This document shows, in pieces, positions 16,085 to 25,016 of a DNA stretch of 53,127 nucleotides. The stretch's first letter is position 1. Each line of letters begins with the position of its first letter. Origin of the DNA: Rikenellaceae bacterium (GTDB lineage Bacteria; Bacteroidota; Bacteroidia; Bacteroidales; Rikenellaceae). The translations under genes were made by a program, and so were the position numbers. The notes beneath the pieces are model-generated. The model was given only the letters and a program-made list of their open reading frames with translations, made no database searches and was not told the origin of the DNA. The stretch spans positions 1 through 53,127 of the forward strand of contig SUZB01000013.1 in NCBI GenBank assembly GCA_015060115.1. Direction: 5' to 3'.

Positions 16085-17272
16085 ATGAATAAATACATTA
16101 ATATATGTGCTATATACACAATGTTATGGTGTATATATAATCTTCACTTACTAGAAGTACTGCCTTCTACTAATTTCATAATATCTAAGATTCCCCTTGC
16201 CATAAATCTTTTAATATCACTTTATCTTTTTATAAAAGTAAATCTATATAGAGTTAAACCTAGTATATTTAATGCACTTAATATACTAATATTAATGTTC
16301 GTTATATACGGCACACTATCAATAGTTAGTGGCAAAGAAATTTATGTAACAGCAGTAGGTAAAACCATTAACAATGCATCATATGTTGTGAGTATATTGA
16401 GATCATTACTTCCGATTTATGCATTTTATTATTTTTGTAGAAAAGGATACATAAATGATATAAATATTAGATGGTATGCTATTATATTAATACTTATATA
16501 TATATCATACTATTACATTAAGACTTTAACAAACAGTGAAGTACTTGGGGTTGATAGTGGCGAGACAACAAATAATATTGGATATGCCATAGTGTCGTTG
16601 CTACCTTGTTTAGCATTATTTGCTAATCGCAAGATTATATTTTATGGAGGATTATCCATAATAATATTCGTTGTTCTTATGTGTATGAAAAGAGGAGCAA
16701 TACTTATCGGTGTACTCCTATCGATAATATTAATGTATAATGCATATAGAGCATCTAAAAGAGCGGGGAGAATCATAACTATTTTCGCTTCATGCATACT
16801 GATATTTGTAGTCCTGAATTATATTGAGAACCTATATAGCCAAAATGAGTACTTTCAAAGAAGAATTGAGGCAACAATAGAAGGTAACAGTAGTGGCCGA
16901 GATAATTTAGCAGAGATGCTTATTAATAGTTATGTATATGAAGCCAATTTTCCACAATTGTTATTTGGCAGAGGTGCGGATAGCACAGTTGAAATTGCAG
17001 GTAATTATGCACACAATGATTGGCTCGAAATCTTGACAAACCAAGGAATAATCGGAGTAATAATTTCTCTTATTTACTGGGTCAACTACTGGAAGGAGAT
17101 AAGATCTATGAGGTGCAAAAGTAATTATAGATACATTCTAACGCTAATATTTATTATTTACTTCCTATCAACATTTTTCTCGATGTCATATAATCAAGTT
17201 ACTACAGTTGCAGCTCTATTAATGGGCTATTGCTTGTACTATGGGCATCATAAATCAAATATAATAAATTAA
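16085..17272 (+). CDS. wzy: O-antigen polymerase/ligase-like protein, candidate Wzy
   Basis: A 395-residue integral membrane protein with about ten to twelve helices and very high Ile/Leu/Tyr content. A large loop holds AHNDWLEILTNQGIIGVII, the usual signature of Wzy_C/O-antigen ligase proteins. It probably polymerises repeat units on the periplasmic side, since it is the only such protein in the locus. An ATG at 16081 would terminate after three codons, so the overlapping ATG at 16085 is used. It is among the most AT-rich genes of the window, typical of wzy. A ligase role cannot be excluded by sequence. Confidence 0.82.
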   Translation: MNKYINICAIYTMLWCIYNLHLLEVLPSTNFIISKIPLAINLLISLYLFIKVNLYRVKPSIFNALNILILMFVIYGTLSIVSGKEIYVTAVGKTINNASYVVSILRSLLPIYAFYYFCRKGYINDINIRWYAIILILIYISYYYIKTLTNSEVLGVDSGETTNNIGYAIVSLLPCLALFANRKIIFYGGLSIIIFVVLMCMKRGAILIGVLLSIILMYNAYRASKRAGRIITIFASCILIFVVLNYIENLYSQNEYFQRRIEATIEGNSSGRDNLAEMLINSYVYEANFPQLLFGRGADSTVEIAGNYAHNDWLEILTNQGIIGVIISLIYWVNYWKEIRSMRCKSNYRYILTLIFIIYFLSTFFSMSYNQVTTVAALLMGYCLYYGHHKSNIIN

Positions 17273-17290
17273 AATATCTAATTAAACGAA

Positions 17291-17797
17291 ATGGGCACAT
17301 ACGAGTATGAGGTAAACCCTAATAATAGTAAAATAAGCTGGTTGATACACATTGTTCAGCACTACAACCCAAAGAAATATTGGAAATATAGAGCTAAGGT
17401 AGTAGATCCAAATTGTAAATATCCCAAATGGATTAAATTGCTAATGCTCTTTTATATCAAAAGATGTGATGCATTCAATAACGCATCGATGGGAACAAAC
17501 ATTAATCAGGGAGCACACTTTCAGACACCACCAGAGTTACCTCATGGACTAAACGGCATTATCATACATTATAAGGCATCCATCGGCGAAAATTGCACAA
17601 TATATCAACAGGTAACTATCGGTGGAAAAAATAGCAAGGCAGCTAAAATTGGCAATAATGTATCAATCGGTGCTGGTGCTAAGATTATAGGTGGTGTAAA
17701 CATCGGAAATAATGTTATAATTGGCGCAAACACTGTTGTAACAAAGGATATCCCTGACAATTCAACAGTAGTTGGTGCACAAATGAGAATATTATAA
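17291..17797 (+). CDS. Hexapeptide-repeat acyltransferase, CysE-like
   Basis: A 168-residue protein whose C-terminal half folds as a left-handed beta-helix: IHYKASIGENCTIYQQVTIGG and IGNNVSIGAGAKIIGGVNIG are hexapeptide repeats. The arrangement resembles serine acetyltransferase-like enzymes of polysaccharide clusters, using acetyl-CoA to O- or N-acetylate a sugar. It could acetylate the 4-amino sugar made by the enzymes at 8498 and 19698, or a hydroxyl of another residue. The stop and the ATG of the next gene overlap (TAATG), so the two are translationally coupled. Confidence 0.85.
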   Translation: MGTYEYEVNPNNSKISWLIHIVQHYNPKKYWKYRAKVVDPNCKYPKWIKLLMLFYIKRCDAFNNASMGTNINQGAHFQTPPELPHGLNGIIIHYKASIGENCTIYQQVTIGGKNSKAAKIGNNVSIGAGAKIIGGVNIGNNVIIGANTVVTKDIPDNSTVVGAQMRIL

Positions 17798-18885
17798 TGA
17801 ACATACTATTTATTTCTTCGTTATCACGAAGTCTATCGACTGGTCCTGCGTGGAGTGTACCTGCAAGAGTAGTAGCTCAGAGTAAGATAGACAATGTTTA
17901 CTGGGTAAATCTTTCTAATGCCAACCATCAACACTGGATTGATACAGGAGTATATCATAATATTAGCGAATTACAAAATCCTTCATTAAATGCTTTACCT
18001 GATCCATTTAATAGACCGGATATAGTTATGTTTGAAGGATTTTATGGAGGATTTAAAGAAATTCGTTTTGTGCTTGATTGTTGGAGATACAACATTCCAT
18101 ATATAATTACGCCTCGCAGTAGCCTTACATATCAGGCGATGCATAACAAATCTCGTTTCAAAAAAGAGATAGCGCATTTCTTATTTTACGATAGGTTTGT
18201 TAGACGAGCAACAGCAGTGCAATACTTAACCAAACAAGAATACGAAGATTCAAAATATAGATTTGACGGACCCCACTTTATTTTACCAAATGGTTTTAAT
18301 ACTCCACCTATAGCAAAAACAGAATTTTCAAAAGATAAGATAAGGGGCATATTCATAGGAAGAATGGACATTCATCAGAAAGGTCTAGATGTTCTACTAG
18401 ATGTTATTGATGACATCAGGGAAGAACTTACTGCAGCTAAATTCTCACTTATTTTATACGGGCCAAAACTAAAGGATTACTATAAGGTTGAGGAGATTAT
18501 TAAGGAGAAAAACTTGACTGATATAGTATCACTTGGAGGTGAGATTTTAAAGGGGGATAAACAGAAGGCTATTCTTGATTCTGATGTATTTTTCCTAACA
18601 TCGAGATTTGAGGGACATCCTATGGGCCTGATTGAGGCTCTTGCATATGGACTTCCATGTATTATTACGACTGGTTCAAATATGCGACCAGAAGTTGAAG
18701 CAAATAATTGTGGATGGTGTTGTGATTTTACTCAGGATGGGATAAAAGGAGCATTACTAAATATGATAAGAGAATCTCATAGTTTATATACAATGAGTAG
18801 AAATGCATTACTATTGGCTAGTAATTATGATTGGTCAAATTTAGCAGTTGGATTAAATCGCATACTATCTCAATATGTGCATTAG
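17797..18885 (+). CDS. Glycosyltransferase family 4 (GT-B fold)
   Basis: A 362-residue cytosolic or membrane-associated enzyme. The N-terminal domain starts MNILFISSLSRSLSTGPAWS, and the C-terminal nucleotide-binding domain has RGIFIGRMDIHQKGLDVLLD and FLTSRFEGHPMGLIEALAYGLPCIIT, the E-x7-E motif of GT4. Adds one sugar to the lipid-linked repeat unit. The donor could be UDP-GalA, UDP-GlcA or dTDP-rhamnose, all of which the locus can make, but this is not determined by sequence. Confidence 0.9.
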   Translation: MNILFISSLSRSLSTGPAWSVPARVVAQSKIDNVYWVNLSNANHQHWIDTGVYHNISELQNPSLNALPDPFNRPDIVMFEGFYGGFKEIRFVLDCWRYNIPYIITPRSSLTYQAMHNKSRFKKEIAHFLFYDRFVRRATAVQYLTKQEYEDSKYRFDGPHFILPNGFNTPPIAKTEFSKDKIRGIFIGRMDIHQKGLDVLLDVIDDIREELTAAKFSLILYGPKLKDYYKVEEIIKEKNLTDIVSLGGEILKGDKQKAILDSDVFFLTSRFEGHPMGLIEALAYGLPCIITTGSNMRPEVEANNCGWCCDFTQDGIKGALLNMIRESHSLYTMSRNALLLASNYDWSNLAVGLNRILSQYVH

Positions 18886-18922
18886 ATATAGAATATTGTA
18901 AGAAAGACTTTAACACAACAAT

Positions 18923-19687
18923 ATGCCACAAGTTTCAATCATAACACCCACATATAATTGTGCTCGCTTTATTGAGGAGACTATAAAATCAGTTCAAGCT
19001 CAAACTTTTACTGATTGGGAAATGATTATTTCAGATGATTGTTCTACTGACAATACTAAAGAGGTGATTGCGCCATATTTAGCAAGTGATAGTAGAATAA
19101 AGTACATCTGTAACGACAAAAATTCAGGAGCTGCAATTACGCGAAATAATGCTTTAAGAATTGCATCAGGCAGATGGATAGCTTTTTTGGATAGTGACGA
19201 CTTATGGTTGCCTGAAAAGTTGGAGAAGCAAATATCATTTATGGAGACTAATGATTATGCCTTTACCTACCATGAATACTCAGAAATCTCAGAAGATGGG
19301 GAAGATCTAGGAGTAACTGTTAGTGGCATAAAAAAGGTCGGCAAGTTTGGAATGTACGCATGTTGTTGGCCCGGATGTCTGTCTGTTATGTATGACCAAA
19401 AGAAAATCGGAGTAATCCAAATTAATGATATTCGAAAGAATAATGATACAGCGATGTGGCTAAAAGTAATTAAAAAAAGCAATTGCTATCTTTTGAAAGA
19501 AACCCTCGCTAAATATCGCAGAAGAAAAGGTTCTATAACACCACCTAGCATAAAGGATAGGATATTATGGCATTATCGCTTATTTAGAGATGCAGAAGAA
19601 ATGAATAAAGTATCTGCATTTATATGGATGATTATAAATATCATCGGGAACTCATACAAAAAGGTTTTTTATATTTCAAGAAAATAA
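18923..19687 (+). CDS. Glycosyltransferase family 2 (GT-A fold)
   Basis: A 254-residue enzyme. It begins VSIITPTYNCARFIEETIKSV, has DDCSTDNT, then NSGAAITRNNAL and WIAFLDSDDLWLPEKLEKQ, where DSDD is the metal-binding DxD motif. Such enzymes add a sugar to the growing lipid-linked repeat unit on the cytosolic face. It is the last AT-rich gene of the central block. Together with the GT4 protein and the initiating transferase it gives three transferases, so the repeat unit may be as small as three sugars unless other transferases act from elsewhere. Confidence 0.92.
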   Translation: MPQVSIITPTYNCARFIEETIKSVQAQTFTDWEMIISDDCSTDNTKEVIAPYLASDSRIKYICNDKNSGAAITRNNALRIASGRWIAFLDSDDLWLPEKLEKQISFMETNDYAFTYHEYSEISEDGEDLGVTVSGIKKVGKFGMYACCWPGCLSVMYDQKKIGVIQINDIRKNNDTAMWLKVIKKSNCYLLKETLAKYRRRKGSITPPSIKDRILWHYRLFRDAEEMNKVSAFIWMIINIIGNSYKKVFYISRK

Positions 19688-19697
19688 TTCAGTAGTT

Positions 19698-20906
19698 ATG
19701 AATCTAAAGTTACGCAATATCCCTTTTTCGCCTCCTGACATGAGTGAGGCAGAGGTTCAGGAGGTTAGCGAGGCTCTTCGTTCTGGTTGGATTACAACAG
19801 GTCCTCGTACCAAAGAGTTTGAACGACAGATTGCAGAGTATTGCCATACCGATAAGGCTGTATGTCTAAATTCTGCAACTGCCTGTATGGAGCTTATCTT
19901 GAGAGTTCTAGGAGTAGGCCCCGGTGATGAGGTTATCACATCTGCATACACATATACGGCTACAGCAAGTGTAACATGCCATGTAGGAGCAAAGGTCGTT
20001 ATGGTGGATACAGCACCAAACTCATTCGAGATGGATTACGACAAACTTGCAGATGCCATCACAGAAAGAACGAAGGTTATTCTACCTGTTGATCTCGGAG
20101 GTGTGGTGTGTAACTACGATAAGATCTTCGCTGCCATAGATAGTAAGAAACATCTCTTCACGCCCAATAATGATATCCAAAAGGCATATGGCAGAGTGAT
20201 TGTGTTGGCAGATGCCGCTCACGCATTTGGAGCACAGTGGCACGGTAAGATGTGCGGTGAGATTGCTGATTTCACCTCATTCTCTTTCCACGCGGTTAAA
20301 AACCTGACTACAGCAGAAGGTGGAGCGCTTACTTGGCGTACCGTTGCGGGTGTCGATAACGAGTGGCTCTATAAGCAATTCCAGCTTCTATCGCTTCACG
20401 GTCAGAACAAAGATGCGCTTGCAAAGACCAAACTTGGAGCCTGGGAGTACGATATTATTGCGCCTAACTTTAAGTGCAATATGACCGATGTGATGGCTGG
20501 AATTGGTTTAGCGCAGTTTAAGCGATACCCCGCCATGCTTAAGCGCCGTAGGGAGATTATCGAGCGATATAATGCAGCCCTATCTGATTGCAATGTACAG
20601 GTGCTAAATCATTATGATACAGATCACGCATCGAGCGGACATCTATATTTGGTGCGCCTGTTGGATAAAGATACTGAATTTCGCAATCGAGTAATTGAGC
20701 AGATGGCAGAGCGAGGTATTGCATGCAATGTGCACTACAAGCCTCTTCCTATGATGACTGCATATAGGAACTTAGGATTTGATATCGCGAACTACCCCAA
20801 TGCCTATGCTCAATACGCAAACGAGGTTACACTTCCTCTTCATACCAGACTCTCGGATGAGGATGTCGAGTATATTACAGAGAGCCTCATAGATATCATA
20901 AAATAA
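19698..20906 (+). CDS. DegT/DnrJ/EryC1/StrS aminotransferase, WcfR-like
   Basis: A 402-residue PLP enzyme that aminates a nucleotide-linked keto sugar. NSATACMELILR and GDEVITSAYTYTATA form the cofactor pocket. K201 in FHAVKNLTTAEGG is the Schiff-base lysine, and VLADAAHAFGAQW carries the Asp that binds the pyridine nitrogen. It probably converts the UDP-4-keto sugar of the CapD-type dehydratase to a UDP-4-amino sugar. Length and position next to a 196-residue sugar-phosphate transferase match WcfR-WcfS of Bacteroides fragilis PSA. Base composition is closer to the rest of the chromosome than the preceding genes. Confidence 0.9.
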   Translation: MNLKLRNIPFSPPDMSEAEVQEVSEALRSGWITTGPRTKEFERQIAEYCHTDKAVCLNSATACMELILRVLGVGPGDEVITSAYTYTATASVTCHVGAKVVMVDTAPNSFEMDYDKLADAITERTKVILPVDLGGVVCNYDKIFAAIDSKKHLFTPNNDIQKAYGRVIVLADAAHAFGAQWHGKMCGEIADFTSFSFHAVKNLTTAEGGALTWRTVAGVDNEWLYKQFQLLSLHGQNKDALAKTKLGAWEYDIIAPNFKCNMTDVMAGIGLAQFKRYPAMLKRRREIIERYNAALSDCNVQVLNHYDTDHASSGHLYLVRLLDKDTEFRNRVIEQMAERGIACNVHYKPLPMMTAYRNLGFDIANYPNAYAQYANEVTLPLHTRLSDEDVEYITESLIDIIK

Positions 20907-20913
20907 TTCTGTT

Positions 20914-21504
20914 ATGAAACGTATATTCGATATCATAGCAAGTGGATGCGGGTTGCTTGTGTTATCTCCACTATTCATAATTCTTGCGATATGGATTAAA
21001 ATAGATTCAAAGGGACCAGTATTCTATAAGCAGATCAGAGTTGGACAATACAACAAAGACTTTATGTTGTACAAATTCAGATCTATGAGAGTTGGATCTG
21101 ACAAACAGGGGTTAATTACCGTAGGAAATAGAGATTCCAGAATTACAAAGTCGGGATATTTTATCCGAAAATATAAATTAGATGAATTTCCACAGCTTAT
21201 TAATGTACTTATCGGAGATATGAGTTTGGTTGGTCCTAGGCCAGAGGTTAGAAAGTATGTGGAATTATACACAGAAGAGCAATTACATGTATTGGATGTA
21301 AAGCCAGGAATAACCGACCTTGCATCCATAAGATATCGAAATGAAAATGAGATTCTAGAGAAGGCTGAAAACCCAGATGAATACTACACTAATGTAGTTA
21401 TGCAGGATAAGCTAAAGATTAATCTAGAGTATGTAGCTAACCACTCGTTTTGGTATGATATTTCGCTTATCTTTAAAACATTTTGGGCAATAGTATCAGA
21501 ATAA
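20914..21504 (+). CDS. Undecaprenyl-phosphate sugar-1-phosphate transferase, WcfS/PglC-like
   Basis: A 196-residue monotopic membrane enzyme that starts repeat-unit synthesis by moving a sugar phosphate from a UDP-sugar to undecaprenyl phosphate. One N-terminal hydrophobic segment (residues 4-27) precedes KGPVFYKQIRVG, LYKFRSMRVGS, KLDEFPQLINVLIGDMSLVGPRPEV and KPGITDLASIRYRNE, all typical of the short (PglC-like) bacterial sugar transferases. In PSA synthesis WcfS uses the UDP-4-amino sugar produced by WcfR, and gene order here supports the same pairing. The gene lies 7 bp behind the aminotransferase gene. Confidence 0.93.
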   Translation: MKRIFDIIASGCGLLVLSPLFIILAIWIKIDSKGPVFYKQIRVGQYNKDFMLYKFRSMRVGSDKQGLITVGNRDSRITKSGYFIRKYKLDEFPQLINVLIGDMSLVGPRPEVRKYVELYTEEQLHVLDVKPGITDLASIRYRNENEILEKAENPDEYYTNVVMQDKLKINLEYVANHSFWYDISLIFKTFWAIVSE

Positions 21505-21515
21505 ACCGTCAGATA

Positions 21516-22631
21516 GTGAACCACACGGCAAAGATACTTCTTGCGTTGGTGCAAGAGGCAATGGGTTGGGCCAACGAGCATAATTGGTCGGAAGAGGAGC
21601 TCGTTTGGGGTGATATCTTCCGCTTGGCACAACGACAAGGCGTGCTGGCAATTGTTTGGAGTGCCATTGGCAAGCTCGCGAATGAGGGCAAGCTAACGCC
21701 TGAGCAGATGCCTGACAAGGCGCTAAAGTTACAGTGGGCGCTGAGTGCAGAGAAGATTAAGAACCGCTACAACAAGCAGAGGCAACTTGCTGAGAAGTTG
21801 GCAGATGCATTTGCCGAAGAAGGCATCGACACCTATGTGCTTAAGGGTCTTGCGATTAGTGGTTACTACCCTATTCCCGAATATCGTGAGTGTGGCGATC
21901 TTGATTGCTATCTGGCGACTACGAAGGAGGATAGCGAGTTCGTTTGTCGATACGACGATGGCAACGAGATTGCAGCGAAGATAGGCGCAAAGGTTGATAT
22001 TGGGTTCTATAAGCACTCGCACATCAACTACAAGGGTTTGATGGTTGAGAATCACGCTTTCTGCACCGCAGTTCGTGGCAGTCGCGACCGTAAGGCGTTG
22101 GAGAGGCATCTGCAACATCTGCTAGCCACCATGCCATCGGAACCTATCGAAGGTACGCATCTTTTGCGACCGTGCGCAGATTTCAATGCGCTATTTCTCA
22201 CGGCACATAGCTTTGGGCACTTCCTCACTGAGGGCATCAAGCTACGACATATTCTCGACTGGGCATTGCTCCTAAATGCCGAACAGAATAATATCGACTG
22301 GAGAAGTTTTTATGAGTGGTGCGACAAGATGCACTACACAAAGTTTGTGGATGCTCTAACTGCCATATCTACGGAATATTTCGGACTTAATATTGAGAAT
22401 CCTTTGATTCACACGCAGAGCGATTTGCGCGATAAAGTATTGGAGGATATAATGTTTGGCAACCGCTCCATACACAACACAAATGCTTCGAAGTTTAAGA
22501 AGCGCTTAATGATTATTCGCAATAGATTGTTTGGCGGTTGGAAATATAGCGAGTTATACGAGAAATCTGCGGTAATCGACACAATGCAGATGGTTTTAGC
22601 CTTTTTCTTCGAGCGTAAACCCAGAATCTAA
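21516..22631 (+). CDS. Nucleotidyltransferase-family protein (NTP_transf_5-like)
   Basis: About 371 residues from a GTG at 21516. YVLKGLAISGYYPIPEYRECGDLDCYL contains the GDLD nucleotidyltransferase-like metal motif, and the C-terminal half has FLTAHSFGHFLTEGIKLRHILDWALLL. This arrangement matches the NTP_transf_5 proteins that recur in Bacteroidetes capsule loci. Biochemical role unknown. No ATG is near the predicted N-terminus: candidates are TTG 21483 (overlapping the previous gene), GTG 21516 and ATG 21561, so the start is uncertain. Composition returns to the chromosomal type. A hairpin with T tract follows. Confidence 0.75.
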   Translation: MNHTAKILLALVQEAMGWANEHNWSEEELVWGDIFRLAQRQGVLAIVWSAIGKLANEGKLTPEQMPDKALKLQWALSAEKIKNRYNKQRQLAEKLADAFAEEGIDTYVLKGLAISGYYPIPEYRECGDLDCYLATTKEDSEFVCRYDDGNEIAAKIGAKVDIGFYKHSHINYKGLMVENHAFCTAVRGSRDRKALERHLQHLLATMPSEPIEGTHLLRPCADFNALFLTAHSFGHFLTEGIKLRHILDWALLLNAEQNNIDWRSFYEWCDKMHYTKFVDALTAISTEYFGLNIENPLIHTQSDLRDKVLEDIMFGNRSIHNTNASKFKKRLMIIRNRLFGGWKYSELYEKSAVIDTMQMVLAFFFERKPRI

Positions 22632-22647
22632 CAATAAAAGCAACAAG

Positions 22648-22677
22648 ATGGTGTTTAGTGTATAAGCACCATTTTTT
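22648..22677 (+). terminator. Internal terminator/attenuator before the rfb genes
   Basis: ATGGTGT (22648-22654) can pair with GCACCAT (22666-22672, one T.G pair) around an 11-nt loop, followed by a T run to 22677. It lies between the nucleotidyltransferase gene and rfbA. No clear promoter follows it, so partial read-through would be needed unless the UpxY factor lets polymerase pass. Confidence 0.6.
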
Positions 22678-22693
22678 ATAAAGCACTTAAACT

Positions 22694-23569
22694 ATGAAAG
22701 GCATTGTCCTCGCGGGCGGGAATGGCACGCGATTGTATCCCATAACCAAGGGTATCAGCAAGCAGCTGTTGCCCGTATACGATAAGCCGATGATATACTA
22801 CCCTATCTCGGTGCTTATGCTTGCCGGTATCCGTGAGATACTTATCATCTCAACGCCCCACGACCTGCCCGGTTTTCGTCGTCTTCTGGGCGATGGCTCG
22901 GACTATGGCGTGAGGTTTGAGTATGCCGAGCAGCCACAGCCCAATGGTCTTGCCGAGGCATTTATCATCGGCGAGAAGTTTATCGGCAATGACGCGGCGT
23001 GTCTTGTTTTAGGCGACAATATCTTTTATGGTCAGGGCTTTACGGGTATGCTAAAAAGGGCTGTCGAGGTTGCCGAGAAGGAGTCGAAGGCAACGATTTT
23101 CGGCTATCAGGTGCAGGACCCTGAGCGTTTTGGCGTTGCCGAGATTGATGCAGAGTGCAATGTGCTGAGCATCGAGGAGAAGCCCGCAACACCTAAGTCA
23201 AACTATGCCGTTGTTGGTCTATACTTCTACCCCAATAAGGTTGTCGATGTGGCAAAGAGCATAAAGCCATCGGCGCGTGGCGAGTTGGAGATAACCTCTG
23301 TTAATGATGCCTTTCGTCGTGATGGCGAGCTCAAACTTCAGGTGCTGGGTCGAGGCTTTGCGTGGTTGGATACCGGCACACAGGAGTCATTGTTCGATGC
23401 CTCGCGTTTTGTGGAGGTTGTCGAGACTCGTCAGGGCGTTCAGGTTGCCTGCTTAGAGGAGATTGCTTGGCGCAAGGGCTGGATTAGTGATGATGATATG
23501 TTGCGTTTAGCAGAGCCTATGAAGGGTAACAGCTACGGAGAGTATATGATTAAACTTGTAAAGAGGTAG
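22694..23569 (+). CDS. rfbA: Glucose-1-phosphate thymidylyltransferase
   Basis: First enzyme of dTDP-L-rhamnose synthesis: glucose-1-phosphate plus dTTP gives dTDP-glucose and PPi. The 291-residue length is standard. The N-terminal [32 protein letters not shown] is the nucleotide-binding signature, with [10 protein letters not shown] and the C-terminal [16 protein letters not shown] and [10 protein letters not shown] as further family motifs. It opens the run rfbA-rfbC-rfbD-rfbB with gaps of only a few bases. Typically inhibited by dTDP-rhamnose, which is known for the family and not visible here. Confidence 0.97.
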   Translation: MKGIVLAGGNGTRLYPITKGISKQLLPVYDKPMIYYPISVLMLAGIREILIISTPHDLPGFRRLLGDGSDYGVRFEYAEQPQPNGLAEAFIIGEKFIGNDAACLVLGDNIFYGQGFTGMLKRAVEVAEKESKATIFGYQVQDPERFGVAEIDAECNVLSIEEKPATPKSNYAVVGLYFYPNKVVDVAKSIKPSARGELEITSVNDAFRRDGELKLQVLGRGFAWLDTGTQESLFDASRFVEVVETRQGVQVACLEEIAWRKGWISDDDMLRLAEPMKGNSYGEYMIKLVKR

Positions 23570-23572
23570 CCT

Positions 23573-24136
23573 ATGGCAGTTATCAAAAGTGCAATCGAGG
23601 GTGTTCTAATCATCGAGCCTAAGGTATATGGCGATGAGCGAGGCTACTTTTTCGAGAGTTACAACGAGGAGCGCTTCCGTGCCGAAACAGGCATCGAAAC
23701 GCGCTTTGTGCAAGATAACGAGAGCAAGTCGAGGTATGGTGTTCTGCGAGGTCTTCACTTCCAGCGTCCACCTCACGCGCAGGCAAAGTTGGTGCGTGTC
23801 ATAAGGGGCAAAGTACTCGATGTTGCGGTAGATATCCGCAGTGGTAGCCCCACCTACGGCAAGTATGTCGCCGTAGAGCTCTCGGAAGATAACCACCGCC
23901 AGCTCTTCCTACCTCGCGGTATGGCACACGGCTTTGTGGTATTGAGCGACGAGGCCATCTTCCAGTACAAATGCGACAACCTATACCACCCCGAGAGCGA
24001 GGGTGCAATAGCGTGGAACGACCCCACGATAGGCATCGACTGGGGCATTGCCGAGGGCGACATAATCCTCTCGGAGAGAGATAAGCACAACCCTACTATC
24101 GCCGAGATTGGCGAGGCGTTCACCTATGGCAAATAA
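23573..24136 (+). CDS. rfbC: dTDP-4-dehydrorhamnose 3,5-epimerase
   Basis: Cupin-type enzyme of 187 residues that epimerises C3 and C5 of dTDP-4-keto-6-deoxyglucose. Visible motifs are DERGYFFESYNEERF, FVQDNESKSRYGVLRGLHFQRPPHAQAKLVRV (with the catalytic His in LRGLHFQ) and LPRGMAHGFVVLSDEAIFQYKCDN. The gene begins 3 bp after rfbA and its end overlaps the rfbD start by 11 bp. Confidence 0.97.
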   Translation: MAVIKSAIEGVLIIEPKVYGDERGYFFESYNEERFRAETGIETRFVQDNESKSRYGVLRGLHFQRPPHAQAKLVRVIRGKVLDVAVDIRSGSPTYGKYVAVELSEDNHRQLFLPRGMAHGFVVLSDEAIFQYKCDNLYHPESEGAIAWNDPTIGIDWGIAEGDIILSERDKHNPTIAEIGEAFTYGK

Positions 24137-25013
24137 GATTTTGGTTACGGGCGCCAACGGTCAGTTGGGCAATGAGATACGAGCTATCGCAAAGAGTAGT
24201 GCCGACAGCTATATCTTCACCGATATCGCGGAAGATGCCGAGACCAGATATCTTGATATCACCGACCTTGATGCCGTGCGCAAGGTGGTTAAGGAGAATA
24301 GCGTTAATATCATCATCAACTGCGCCGCCTATACCAATGTTGATATGGCAGAGGTGGAGGATAGAGAAAAGGCTGAAAGCATCAACGCCACCGCTCCTGC
24401 AAATCTTGCCAAGGCAATTAAGGAGGTTGGAGGTTTATTGGTACATATCTCGACCGACTATGTCTTTGGTGGCGAAGGAGATAGGCCCTACACCGAGGAG
24501 CAGCAGACAGCACCCACAAGTGTTTACGGACGCACAAAACTTGCTGGCGAGGAGGCAATTATTGCAACCAATTGTCGTTATATCATTATACGCACAGCGT
24601 GGCTCTACTCGGAGTTTGGCAAGAACTTCTGCAAAACGATGATTAACCTCACATCCACCAAGCCACAGATTAAGGTTGTTGATGACCAGATAGGCACACC
24701 CACCTATGCACTCGACTTGGCAAAGGCGATAGAGGCTGTTGTGGCAAAATATGATGGCTCGCAAAGTGGCATCTATCACTACTCAAACGAGGGTATCTGT
24801 TCGTGGTATGAGTTTGCAAAGGCTATTGCCGAGCTGTATGGCACAACCGAGTGCGATATACAACCCTGCACAAGTGCAGAGTTTCCGAGTGTCGTAAAAC
24901 GCCCTGCATACTCTGTCCTCAACAAGGGTAAGATTAAGGCGACATTTGGTGTTGATGTACCATGTTGGAGAGATTCGCTTGTGCGGTGTATCCAAAACAT
25001 TAAGAAGCAGTAA
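24126..25013 (+). CDS. rfbD: dTDP-4-dehydrorhamnose reductase
   Basis: Last step of dTDP-L-rhamnose synthesis, reducing the 4-keto group with NADPH. About 295 residues from the ATG at 24126. The frame is open from 24108, but that start lacks a good N-terminus. The N-terminal ILVTGANGQLGNEIR is the dinucleotide motif, HISTDYVFGGEGDRPYTEE and SVYGRTKLAGEEAI carry the Thr/Tyr/Lys triad, and RTAWLYSEFGKNF is typical of RfbD. The start overlaps rfbC by 11 bp. Confidence 0.96.
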   Translation: MANKILVTGANGQLGNEIRAIAKSSADSYIFTDIAEDAETRYLDITDLDAVRKVVKENSVNIIINCAAYTNVDMAEVEDREKAESINATAPANLAKAIKEVGGLLVHISTDYVFGGEGDRPYTEEQQTAPTSVYGRTKLAGEEAIIATNCRYIIIRTAWLYSEFGKNFCKTMINLTSTKPQIKVVDDQIGTPTYALDLAKAIEAVVAKYDGSQSGIYHYSNEGICSWYEFAKAIAELYGTTECDIQPCTSAEFPSVVKRPAYSVLNKGKIKATFGVDVPCWRDSLVRCIQNIKKQ

Positions 25014-25016
25014 ACA

